Shown here: piece after piece, positions 6,502 to 13,416 of the stretch
How the letters are laid out: every line of letters starts with the position of its first letter
Numbering within the stretch: position 1 is the stretch's first letter
Assembly (NCBI GenBank): GCA_002453165.1
Contig: DKGH01000077.1
Span: 1-15,741 of the forward strand
DNA length: 15,741 bases
Source of the DNA: Verrucomicrobia bacterium UBA6775
GTDB lineage: Bacteria; Verrucomicrobiota; Verrucomicrobiia; Limisphaerales; UBA1096
Direction: 5' to 3'
The notes under the pieces: generated by a model
Databases searched by the model: none
What the model saw: only the letters and a program-made list of their open reading frames with translations
What the model was told of the DNA's origin: nothing
Made by a program: the position numbers and the translations under genes

Positions 6502-7419
6502 TTACTTCATGCGGTTAAAGTTCGTCTGAAGTATTTCCCAGTCCTGTTTACCCTCAAACTTGGCTTTAGCATCGTCGGACACTCTAGCTTCCAATGCATT
6601 CTTAGTTGGTCGCTGCACCTGATAAAAAAGACCAAATCTTCCGGGGAAGTCCTCTCCAGATAACTCGTATGCAGCAGACTCATCCGTAACATCATGATCT
6701 TCCGGCACCAAAGGATATTCGCCACCTTTGCGAGGATTAGATGCATCGAATGCACCTTTGTAAAACTCTGTACATTCGCTAAGACACTCTATATAACCAA
6801 AGCCATCGTGATCCATTGCAAGGTTCATCATTTCAAGCAAATGTTTTGGATTAGAATGCGAAGTACGAGCCACAAAAGTAGCACCCGCAGCAATAGCCAA
6901 CTTCATCGGATTGGTCGGCTTATCAAAAGCTCCCCATAGATCTGTTTTACTTTTATAACCAATAGGAGATGTAGGTGAAGTCTGTTTTTTAGTAAGACCA
7001 TAAACGAAATTGTCCATAACAACGTAAGTCATTTTGACATTTTTACGAGCAGTATGGATAAAATGGTTTCCTCCAATTGAATATGCATCACCGTCACCTC
7101 CAAAAGCGAATACATGTAAATCAGGCCTAGAAAGTGAAACGCCACTTGCAAATGATAAAGCTCTTCCATGAATATAATGAGCACCATGAGCTTGAACAAA
7201 ATATGGAAAGCGACTCGAACATCCGATACCGGCCACAGTGGTCACCTTCTCATGGTGGATATTCCGCTTCTGGATTAGTTTGTAGTAGATCGAGAGCACG
7301 GAGAAATCACCGCAACCCGGGCACCAAGTTGGGTGATCTGCAGCGATTTCTTTTTTTGTAAGTGGTTTTCGCTCTTCGGTTTCTTTTATTTGAGGTTCTG
7401 TTTTCAAACTCTCTGTCAT
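6502..7419 (-). CDS. korB: 2-oxoacid:ferredoxin oxidoreductase, beta subunit
   Basis: A 305-residue TPP-binding beta subunit. It has WCPGCGD (C33, C36), GIGCSS (C67) and ECLSECTEFY (C216), the four cysteines expected to hold the [4Fe-4S] cluster. The TPP-Mg motif starts with GDGD at 108-111 and ends with the N of VVMDN at 137. With KorA it would oxidatively decarboxylate a 2-oxoacid, probably 2-oxoglutarate by overall type, to the acyl-CoA while reducing ferredoxin. Substrate assignment rests on the two-subunit architecture and is not proven. It starts 35 bp after the korA stop on the same strand, so one operon. The gene is clearly AT-richer than its flanks: bases 6961-7020 have 20/60 G+C by hand count, against 42/60 in 3721-3780 of the desulfurase-like gene. 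Confidence 0.92.
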   Translation of the reverse strand: MTESLKTEPQIKETEERKPLTKKEIAADHPTWCPGCGDFSVLSIYYKLIQKRNIHHEKVTTVAGIGCSSRFPYFVQAHGAHYIHGRALSFASGVSLSRPDLHVFAFGGDGDAYSIGGNHFIHTARKNVKMTYVVMDNFVYGLTKKQTSPTSPIGYKSKTDLWGAFDKPTNPMKLAIAAGATFVARTSHSNPKHLLEMMNLAMDHDGFGYIECLSECTEFYKGAFDASNPRKGGEYPLVPEDHDVTDESAAYELSGEDFPGRFGLFYQVQRPTKNALEARVSDDAKAKFEGKQDWEILQTNFNRMK

Positions 7420-7454
7420 AACTCAAAATTTTTGTTTACATATTTTGTTCGAAA

Positions 7455-9260
7455 CTAACCCGAGATTTCTTTAACACGATCAATAATCTCCCATACTTTC
7501 CATCTTAAAGCATCAGTCTTATTGATACCTTGAATTCGCGGATCAGCAAATCGCGCACGTAACAAACCAGCCAACTGGCCGTAACCATGAACTCCCCCGT
7601 CGTTCATCTCGACGACATAAATTTTTTTGAACTTTGAAAAAATGTCCTCAAGCCCATTCGGAAGAGGGTTTATATGCCGTATCTTAATTGCAGATAGGAA
7701 TTCCCCTTTTTCTAAAGATTTATCAACTGCTTCATAAAGCGGACCTGTGGTCGATCCCCAGCCTACAAGAAGCACTTCACCAGAATCAGCTCCATATACC
7801 TCTGGAACTGGCAATTCTTTTGACAAAAAATCAATTTTGTTACGCCGTTTTTTTGTCATGGCGTCATGCAGATCTGGAGAAGAAGTAGGGTGTCCCCATT
7901 CATCATGTTCAAGTCCTGTTGCCACAGGATAACGCCCGTCCTCAATCCTTGTCCCTGGTGGTCGATGGTGACTCGCGCCTGTCTCCGACTCAAGATCATA
8001 TGGCTTGTGAGTCGGCACAGGAGTCAAGTCTGGTGAAAGATCCTGACAAATTTCCTTTAGTTTTGGCTCTTCAAAAGCCTCGATCCTAGTAGCTATAGCT
8101 TGATCACTTAAAAGCATAACCGGAACACTATATCTACGGGCTATATCAACAGCTTCCATAGCTGTGTAAAAACAATCCTCAACATCGGAGGCTGCTAATA
8201 CCACTCGTGGAGAGTCACCATGACCGCCAAAGCAGGCAATGTTAAGGTCAGACTGCTCGACGTTTGTAGGCAAACCTGTAGATGGCCCGCCTCGCTGTAT
8301 ATCAACCACCACTAAAGGCACCTCAGCCATGACCGCCCAACCAATCGCTTCGGTTTTGAGAGATATTCCTGGGCCGCTGGAACCCGTTACTGATACTCGA
8401 CCAGCGTAGCCAGCACCAATTGCCATTGATACCGCCGCAATTTCATCTTCACATTGGATGAAAGCACCTCCGTACTTAGGTAACTCGCGTCGGAGCATTT
8501 CCATAATATCTGACCACGGAGTAATTGGATATGCTGCACCAAATCTAACCCCTGCTGCAATTAAGCCATAGCCAATAGCCTCATTACCCGACATAACTAC
8601 TTGATTAGTGCGATCTACATCACTAATTGAAAACTCAAAAAGATTAGAGATGTCGTCCGAGTGGTAACGATATCCAGCCTGAAACGCGTCCATTGCTGGC
8701 TTAACAACACTTTCACCTTTTGCAGCAAAGCGTTCGTTAATCAAACCCTCTAGCTTCTCAAGATTGAGATTAAACATCCTTCCAATCAGTCCAAGGGCAA
8801 AGATATTTTTTCCCTTGTCACGAGTTGTTCCACCAATCGCCTCGACCGTTAAACTAGATATAGCTATGCCAATATGCCGATATTTCACTAACCACTCCTC
8901 ATTTGGATCGACGTGATCGCTGTCATAAACAACAATTCCACCTTCACGCAGATTCCCTATATGACCTTCATAAGAATGATTATAAAACGCAAGCAGAACA
9001 TCAGCCTGGTCACCAGCGCTCAGCACCTCCCCAGAACCTAAACGAACTTGAAAAATTGAGGGACCGCCTGATATTGTAGACGGGATTGTCATCATTGTCA
9101 TGACTTCCTGTTCACTTCGGCCGGCAAGGCGGGCTAGAAAACCTCCTATTGATTGAATTCCATCTTGAGAATTGCCGGCGATGCGGATGACAGCCTCTGA
9201 AATGCGGGAAGCTTGGGAGCTACTCCCAGAATCACCCCCCGTAACTGCCGTTTGGCTCAT
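7455..9260 (-). CDS. korA: 2-oxoacid:ferredoxin oxidoreductase, fused gamma-alpha subunit
   Basis: A 601-residue fusion. Residues about 20-205 form the gamma domain (GIQSIGGFLARLAGR, GGPSIFQVRLGS, FYNHSYEGHIGNLREGG). From about 215 comes the alpha domain with GNEAIGYGLIAAG, AYPITPWSD, the QCEDEIAA helix, GSSGPGISLKTEAIGWA and QRGGPSTGLPT, and a C-terminal transketolase-like part. YPITP and the ED pair belong to the TPP/substrate side of the active site completed by KorB. This fused gamma-alpha plus beta layout is that of KorA/KorB enzymes such as the mycobacterial one. It is the first gene of the korAB transcript, with a good promoter at 9318-9345. Like korB it is AT-rich and has no TTGGCCAA palindrome. 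The ATG at 9260 lacks a Shine-Dalgarno. Confidence 0.93.
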   Translation of the reverse strand: MSQTAVTGGDSGSSSQASRISEAVIRIAGNSQDGIQSIGGFLARLAGRSEQEVMTMMTIPSTISGGPSIFQVRLGSGEVLSAGDQADVLLAFYNHSYEGHIGNLREGGIVVYDSDHVDPNEEWLVKYRHIGIAISSLTVEAIGGTTRDKGKNIFALGLIGRMFNLNLEKLEGLINERFAAKGESVVKPAMDAFQAGYRYHSDDISNLFEFSISDVDRTNQVVMSGNEAIGYGLIAAGVRFGAAYPITPWSDIMEMLRRELPKYGGAFIQCEDEIAAVSMAIGAGYAGRVSVTGSSGPGISLKTEAIGWAVMAEVPLVVVDIQRGGPSTGLPTNVEQSDLNIACFGGHGDSPRVVLAASDVEDCFYTAMEAVDIARRYSVPVMLLSDQAIATRIEAFEEPKLKEICQDLSPDLTPVPTHKPYDLESETGASHHRPPGTRIEDGRYPVATGLEHDEWGHPTSSPDLHDAMTKKRRNKIDFLSKELPVPEVYGADSGEVLLVGWGSTTGPLYEAVDKSLEKGEFLSAIKIRHINPLPNGLEDIFSKFKKIYVVEMNDGGVHGYGQLAGLLRARFADPRIQGINKTDALRWKVWEIIDRVKEISG

Positions 9261-9317
9261 TGAAAAAAATGGATTATTTCGATCAAAACGCCCCCTGAAC
9301 CGGGAGCGCCGCCGGCG

Positions 9318-9345
9318 AAATTAGCATCGCCTTTTCGGGTGTCAA
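9318..9345 (-). promoter_or_regulatory. Sigma-70-type promoter for korAB
   Basis: On the minus strand there is a perfect -35 TTGACA (9340-9345), a 16-bp spacer and a -10 TAATTT (9318-9323). Predicted start near 9311, giving a leader of about 50 nt before the korA ATG. Confidence 0.7.
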
Positions 9346-9396
9346 ACGATTATGGCGGTTGATGGAAAAAATTGTATCCGCACCGCCCTCGCGTCC

Positions 9397-10011
9397 TTAT
9401 TCGGCCAACTCCCCCCGAATCAGCCCCATCAACTCGTCGTACTTCTCAGCGGATCGGAATTGTGGGAACTCCCCCTTCACATTATCCGGCGAGCGGAACA
9501 GGAAACCGGTGTCCGCCTCGCCCAGCATGGTCGTGTCATTGTATGAGTCTCCGGCGGCGATCACCCGGTAATTCAGGCTGCGAAACGCCGCCACCGCCTT
9601 GCGTTTCTGATCCGGCTGTCGCAGCCGATAATGGGCCACCCGCCCTTCCCTGTCGATCTCCAAGTCGTGGCAAAAAATTGTCGGCCAGGCGAGTTGCTCC
9701 ATCAGCGGCTTGGCGAACTCCAGGAACGTGTCCGACAGGATCACCACCTGCGTGATCGACCGCAGCTCATCGAGGAACGCCTTCGCCCCCTCGAGTGGCG
9801 CCAGCGTGCCGATCACCTCCTGAATATCCGCCAGCTTCAGCCCGTGCTCGTTCAGGATCGCGAGTCGACCGGTCATCAGTTCGTCGTAGTCCGGGATGTC
9901 ACGCGTCGTCAGCTTGAGCTGCTCGATCCCGGTCTTCTCCGCGAACGCGATCCAGATCTCCGGTACAAGCACGCCCTCGAGGTCCAGTGTGACAATGGTT
10001 TGCTGCTTCAT
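9397..10011 (-). CDS. thrH: ThrH: phosphoserine phosphatase / homoserine phosphotransferase
   Basis: A 204-residue HAD-superfamily enzyme that closely follows the Pseudomonas ThrH pattern: DLEGVLVPEIWIAFAEKTGI at the N-terminus (nucleophile D10, although the usual second Asp of DxD is Glu, as in ThrH), TTRDIPDYD, VVILSDTF (motif II) and AAGDSYNDTTML (motif IV). Known activity: dephosphorylates phosphoserine and can transfer the phosphate to homoserine, linking serine and threonine synthesis. Cytoplasmic. It lies upstream of korA on the same strand, but the korA promoter in the 136-bp gap suggests separate transcription. Divergent from coaX. The composition is GC-rich, unlike korAB next to it. 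Confidence 0.92.
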   Translation of the reverse strand: MKQQTIVTLDLEGVLVPEIWIAFAEKTGIEQLKLTTRDIPDYDELMTGRLAILNEHGLKLADIQEVIGTLAPLEGAKAFLDELRSITQVVILSDTFLEFAKPLMEQLAWPTIFCHDLEIDREGRVAHYRLRQPDQKRKAVAAFRSLNYRVIAAGDSYNDTTMLGEADTGFLFRSPDNVKGEFPQFRSAEKYDELMGLIRGELAE

Positions 10012-10039
10012 GTATCAAATCCGCCCCACCGACGGGAAC

Positions 10040-10061
10040 GGCGCGGACTGTTTTCCGCGCC
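10040..10061. other. GC-rich hairpin in the thrH/coaX divergent region
   Basis: Perfect 7-bp stem GGCGCGG (10040-10046) / CCGCGCC (10055-10061) with an 8-nt loop. It would lie in the thrH leader, 29 bp before its ATG, and has no T run, so it is not an obvious terminator. It could modulate thrH translation or be chance. Confidence 0.35.
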
Positions 10062-10087
10062 ACCGCGGGTTCAATCAAGCCCAATCG

Positions 10088-10101
10088 CGCTTGGCCAAGC
10101 G
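10088..10101. repeat. Perfect 14-bp palindrome CGCTTGGCCAAGCG, intergenic upstream of coaX
   Basis: A 14-mer copy outside coding sequence, about 60 bp before the coaX start and 77 bp before the thrH start. Confidence 0.85.
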
Positions 10102-10159
10102 GGGGCGCACCGCAACTTCGCCCTTGAAACTTCGATGGGCTGCGGGTAGCTCAGGCCGC

Positions 10160-10936
10160 GTGGTTCTGTTGGTGGACATTGGCAACACGCACACCCACGC
10201 CGCGGCGGCGGATGCCGAGCGCGTCGTGGCCGATGTGACGTTTCTGAGCGAAGCCATCGCGCTTGGCCAAGCGGAGCCGCACCTGGCCAAGCTGCTGCGC
10301 CTGACCAAGCGCGACTCCTTCGCCGGGGCCGTCTTTTGCAGCGTCGTGCCCAGACTAAACATGCCGCTCAAGAAACTGCTTCGCAATCAATGGAATTGCC
10401 CGGCGCTGCAGCTCACACCAAGGACCGTAGTCGGCATCGGGATCGATTATCCCAAGCCGGGAACAATAGGCTCAGACCGCCTGGCGAACGCCATCGCCGC
10501 ACAGGCACGATTCGGTAGCCCGGTGGTCGTGGTGGACTTCGGCACTGCGGTGACGTTTGACGTCGTCGACGCCAACCAAAACTATACCGGCGGCATCATC
10601 GCGCCGGGCCTCGCGGCGATGACCGATTATCTGCACGAGAATACCGCCCTGCTGCCGCGCATCAAGATCGCCGAGCCCAAGTCGGTCGTAGGCAAAAACA
10701 CGGAACAGGCGATGCTCAGCGGCGCCGTGCTCGGCTACCGCGGCCTGGTCACGGAACTGTTGGCGCAATTGAAAAAGGAATTGGGCACCCGGAGAATCCC
10801 GGTCGTGGCGACCGGCGGTTACGCCGCGTTGATGGCAGAAAAGATGCCGGCCATCCGTGCCGTCGAGCCGCGGCTCACGGTGGAGGGGCTGCGGTTGGTC
10901 GGTCTGGCGCACCGTCCGGCGTGGTGGCGGACTTGA
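10160..10936 (+). CDS. coaX: Type III pantothenate kinase
   Basis: A 258-residue ASKHA-fold kinase catalysing the first step of CoA synthesis (pantothenate to 4'-phosphopantothenate). Visible motifs: VDIGNTHT near the N-terminus (phosphate binding), GIDYPKPGTIGSDR with the catalytic Asp in GSDR, VVDFGTAVTFD, GGIIAPGL and VATGGY. The usual length of the family is about 250. The GTG at 10160 was chosen because it gives the family start MVLLVDIGNT; the frame is open further upstream to an ATG at 9896, but that extension runs through thrH on the other strand and has no homology. The final 62 bp overlap the end of the convergent TPR gene. One perfect 14-bp palindrome is read ALGQAE. Confidence 0.92.
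   Translation: MVLLVDIGNTHTHAAAADAERVVADVTFLSEAIALGQAEPHLAKLLRLTKRDSFAGAVFCSVVPRLNMPLKKLLRNQWNCPALQLTPRTVVGIGIDYPKPGTIGSDRLANAIAAQARFGSPVVVVDFGTAVTFDVVDANQNYTGGIIAPGLAAMTDYLHENTALLPRIKIAEPKSVVGKNTEQAMLSGAVLGYRGLVTELLAQLKKELGTRRIPVVATGGYAALMAEKMPAIRAVEPRLTVEGLRLVGLAHRPAWWRT
10260..10273. repeat. Perfect 14-bp palindrome CGCTTGGCCAAGCG in coaX
   Basis: Copy inside coaX, read ALGQA; 159 bp from the start of the intergenic copy at 10088. A half-matching site (CTGGCCAAGCTG) follows at 10283-10294. Confidence 0.9.
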
Positions 10937-11819
10937 ACTCGATCGACTCCGCCACGCGCAGTTTCGGATTCAGCAACTTGCGCGCGCGGTCAAAGGCCTC
11001 CCGACCCTCCTCCGCCTTACCGAAGGCATTGTACATCACCCCAAGATTGTGCCATGCCTCACCAAAATTGTGGTCGGCCTCGACCGCCTTGCGGTACGAA
11101 CGCAGTTTCTCCTGCGGATTGCCGAGCTTGCCCTGCAGCACCCCGAGGTTGAACCACGCCTTGGCAAACTTCGGTGAAAGGATTAATGCCTGCTTGTAAG
11201 CGTGGATCGCCTCGCCGTCCCGCTCCTCCCGCGCCTGTGCCACGCCGAGATTGTACCATGCCTCCGCATATTTCGGGGCGATCTCGATCGCCCTGCGATA
11301 CGCCTCCAGTTCCTCGTCCGGCTGCTGCGTCTGGCCAAGCGCGGCACCGAGATTGATCCACGCCTTGGCATCGCGCTCATCGATGTCCACTACCCGCCGG
11401 CACAACTCCAGCGCCACCTGCGCGTCGCTCCCCCCCAACGCCTTAGCCGCGAGGTTTCGGTGGTAGCTTTTGAACGATTCCTCGAACGCCTGCCTTGCCT
11501 CGACCGCACGTCCCTCCTTTTCGTGCGTCAGGCCGACGTTGAACCACGCGCGCGCGTCGTCGGTGGTCATGCGGGCCGTGTTGCGATAGGCGGCGAAGGC
11601 GTTTTGCTGCTGGAGATTGATCGGCCGATCCGGTGTGGCATCCGGGTCGTCGTACGAGTTTGGCAGCGTGTCGCGCAACTGCAGCGCGATGGCATCCGAC
11701 TCACCGCCAAGCGCCTGGCGAAACGCCAGCAACGCCTCGTCGCGCCGGCCGATCAGCCACAGCTCCACGCTGACCTGATGCAGCTCCGCCGCCTCCGCGT
11801 TGTCCGGTGTCTCAGCCAT
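10875..11819 (-). CDS. Tetratricopeptide repeat (TPR) protein
   Basis: A 314-residue protein with five clear 34-residue TPRs between about residues 90 and 285, each opening with AWFNVG, AWINLG, AWYNLG, AWFNLG or AWHNLG and followed by the A..Y/F..A pattern. The DNA shows the matching 102-bp periodicity, for example around 11051, 11152, 11254 and 11356. The less regular N-terminal region (1-85) contains a helical YRQAL-like unit that may be a decayed repeat. The tail is proline-rich (RPTAAPPP). No signal peptide or membrane segment, so a cytoplasmic protein-binding scaffold is likely; the partner is unknown. It overlaps coaX tail to tail by 62 bp and is divergent from the peroxiredoxin gene with about 100 bp between starts. 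Confidence 0.85.
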   Translation of the reverse strand: MAETPDNAEAAELHQVSVELWLIGRRDEALLAFRQALGGESDAIALQLRDTLPNSYDDPDATPDRPINLQQQNAFAAYRNTARMTTDDARAWFNVGLTHEKEGRAVEARQAFEESFKSYHRNLAAKALGGSDAQVALELCRRVVDIDERDAKAWINLGAALGQTQQPDEELEAYRRAIEIAPKYAEAWYNLGVAQAREERDGEAIHAYKQALILSPKFAKAWFNLGVLQGKLGNPQEKLRSYRKAVEADHNFGEAWHNLGVMYNAFGKAEEGREAFDRARKLLNPKLRVAESIEFKSATTPDGAPDRPTAAPPP

Positions 11820-11919
11820 AAAGACTCGGCGTTTTTTCTAGGGAGCCAGCCGAGGGGCGGCAAGGTTTTTTGCGCTGAAGGTTGACCTAGGCCAAGCGCC
11901 GGTGGACGATCCCCGCGTC

Positions 11920-12408
11920 ATGGCAGCCAATGCTAAATTAAAAGTGAACGAGGGCGATACGGCACCGGATTTCACCGCGCCCACCAACGGCGGAGGCGAG
12001 GTGTCGCTCAGTCAGTTTCGTGGTCAGGCGGTGGTGCTCTACTTTTATCCGAAGGACAACACGCCGGGCTGCAACAAGGAGGCGTGCGGCTTCCGCGACA
12101 ACCACGACGCGATCACCGCGAAAAACGCCGTCGTGCTAGGCGTCAGCGCCGACTCGGCGGCCAAACACGACAAGTTCATCGAGAAGTTCGATTTGCCTTT
12201 CACGCTGATCGCCGACGAAGACAAGTCGATCTGCGAATCCTACGGCGTGTGGGGTAACAAGTCGTTCATGGGCCGAACCTTCCTCGGCATCAAGCGGATG
12301 ACCTTCCTCATCAACGCCGACGGAGTCGTCCAAAAAGTCTGGCCCAAGGTCAAGGTCGCCGACCACGCCAACGAAGTGCTCGAAGCCCTTGGCGAATTGG
12401 GAGACTAA
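11920..12408 (+). CDS. bcp: Bcp/PrxQ-type peroxiredoxin (thioredoxin-dependent peroxidase)
   Basis: A 162-residue atypical 2-Cys peroxiredoxin that reduces hydroperoxides in the cytoplasm. The active site is YFYPKDNTPGCNKEAC: peroxidatic C51 in the PxxxTxxC motif and resolving C56 five residues later, the Bcp/PrxQ arrangement. The residue after C51 is Asn where Thr is common. APDFTAP and GVSADS are also typical. The ATG at 11920 was chosen by family length; an in-frame GTG at 11902 would add six residues. There is no Shine-Dalgarno. A half-palindrome CTAGGCCAAGCGCC sits at 11887-11900 just upstream. Convergent with the PfkB kinase gene, with a REP-like element between. Confidence 0.92.
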   Translation: MAANAKLKVNEGDTAPDFTAPTNGGGEVSLSQFRGQAVVLYFYPKDNTPGCNKEACGFRDNHDAITAKNAVVLGVSADSAAKHDKFIEKFDLPFTLIADEDKSICESYGVWGNKSFMGRTFLGIKRMTFLINADGVVQKVWPKVKVADHANEVLEALGELGD

Positions 12409-12410
12409 CA

Positions 12411-12478
12411 AGGTAGGGACGGCTGTCCCAGCCGTCCTCGATCGCCCCGGCGCGCTGGGGACAGCACGCCCTGCCTTT
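12411..12478. repeat. REP-like intergenic palindromic element, possible bidirectional terminator
   Basis: The gap between convergent bcp and the PfkB gene is a nested inverted repeat. The outer arms GGTAGGG (12412-12418) and CCCTGCC (12469-12475) pair with one G-T wobble. An inner perfect 8-bp stem GGACGGCT / AGCCGTCC (12417-12424, 12430-12437) has a 5-nt loop, and a second small stem CCCC/GGGG (12445-12448, 12457-12460) follows. TTT comes after the outer arm. The GTAGGGACGGC...TGTCCC style resembles repeats scattered between genes in Verrucomicrobia (recollection, not searched). Confidence 0.65.
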
Positions 12479-12486
12479 ATTGCACC

Positions 12487-13386
12487 TCAGACGCGAGTGA
12501 TTTTTTCCAGCTCACGCAGGCGTTTGTTGATATCGGTGCGTGTGGTCTTAGTCGTGCGGTTCAACCCAAACCCCTCGCAGCAAAACGAGGCTACAACGCT
12601 TCCGTAAAGAATCGCCTTGCGAATGTTGGCATCAATCGAGCCACCGGTTTTTGTAAGGTAACCGACCATCGCACCGACGAATGAATCCCCGGCCCCGGTC
12701 GGATCCTCCACCTTCGACAGCGGAAATGCCGGCGCGACGAACAGCCCTTTTTTCGAAGACAGAATCGCGCCATGCTCGCCCTTTTTCACGATCACGTATC
12801 GCGGGCCAAACTTGTGCAGCTTGGGCAGGGCCGACACCACGTTGTCGTCGCCGGTCAACTGCCTCGCTTCACTGTCGTTGAGCACCAGCATGTCGACGCG
12901 CTTGAGGAGACTGCGCAGGTCGTTCATTGCGACGTTCATCCACAAGTCCATCGTGTCGGCCACGATGAACTTCGGCTTGTCGAGCTGGTCGATGATCGCC
13001 TCCTGCGCCCCGGGCGGGTTGTTGGCGAGCAGGACATATTTCGCCTTGCGATGCGCCGCCGGCAGCACCGGTGAGTAGCCCTCCACCACGCCCAGCTCCG
13101 TGCTGAGTGTGCGGCGGTTGTTCATGTTCACCTCGTACTCGCCGGCCCAGTGAAACGTCCTGCCCTCGCGCACCTTCACGCCCTTGAGGTTCACCTTGTG
13201 CTTCTTGAACAGCGTCATGTACTTGCGCGGAAAATCCGTGCCGACCACGCCGATCAACTTGGGCGATGCAAAGAAGCTCGCCGCCACGGCGGCATGGCTG
13301 CCGGAGCCGCCCAGCAGACGCGGGTTCTTTTTCTTCGGGGTGCTGATCGAGTCCAGCGCTGTGGAACCAAAAACGAGTAGGCTCAT
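12487..13386 (-). CDS. PfkB-family (ribokinase-like) sugar or nucleoside kinase
   Basis: A 299-residue kinase that would phosphorylate a sugar or nucleoside with ATP. Visible: the N-terminal strand LLVFGSTALDSI, LLGGSGSHAAVAASFF with the substrate-side Gly-Gly, GVVGTDF, NDSEARQLTG, VIVKKGEHGA and the PfkB signature DPTGAGDSF whose last Asp, D234, is the catalytic base (anion hole GAGD). The substrate cannot be told; the relatively short lid and the position after thiE do not decide it. It starts 30 bp after the thiE stop on the same strand and is the last gene of the PQQ-propeller/thiE/pfkB run. No Shine-Dalgarno. Confidence 0.88.
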   Translation of the reverse strand: MSLLVFGSTALDSISTPKKKNPRLLGGSGSHAAVAASFFASPKLIGVVGTDFPRKYMTLFKKHKVNLKGVKVREGRTFHWAGEYEVNMNNRRTLSTELGVVEGYSPVLPAAHRKAKYVLLANNPPGAQEAIIDQLDKPKFIVADTMDLWMNVAMNDLRSLLKRVDMLVLNDSEARQLTGDDNVVSALPKLHKFGPRYVIVKKGEHGAILSSKKGLFVAPAFPLSKVEDPTGAGDSFVGAMVGYLTKTGGSIDANIRKAILYGSVVASFCCEGFGLNRTTKTTRTDINKRLRELEKITRV

Positions 13387-13416
13387 GTTGTGAATTCAGT
13401 GGCGGGTTTGTCCCGC

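Noticed and set aside
9261..9396. Possible small gene or riboswitch in the korA leader
   Set aside because: Only a promoter and a short GC-rich self-complementary patch are seen; no conserved riboswitch-like set of helices or a convincing small frame.
9896..10159. N-terminal extension of coaX to an ATG inside thrH
   Set aside because: The extension is antisense to conserved thrH sequence and lacks homology; the GTG at 10160 gives the normal CoaX start.
11051..11366. Direct repeats of about 102 bp, considered as a tandem repeat or CRISPR
   Set aside because: The period equals 34 codons and the units encode TPR motifs; there are no identical short repeats with unique spacers.
12389..12607. 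Small plus-strand frame after bcp
   Set aside because: It is a translation of the REP-like palindrome and of the antisense of the PfkB gene end.
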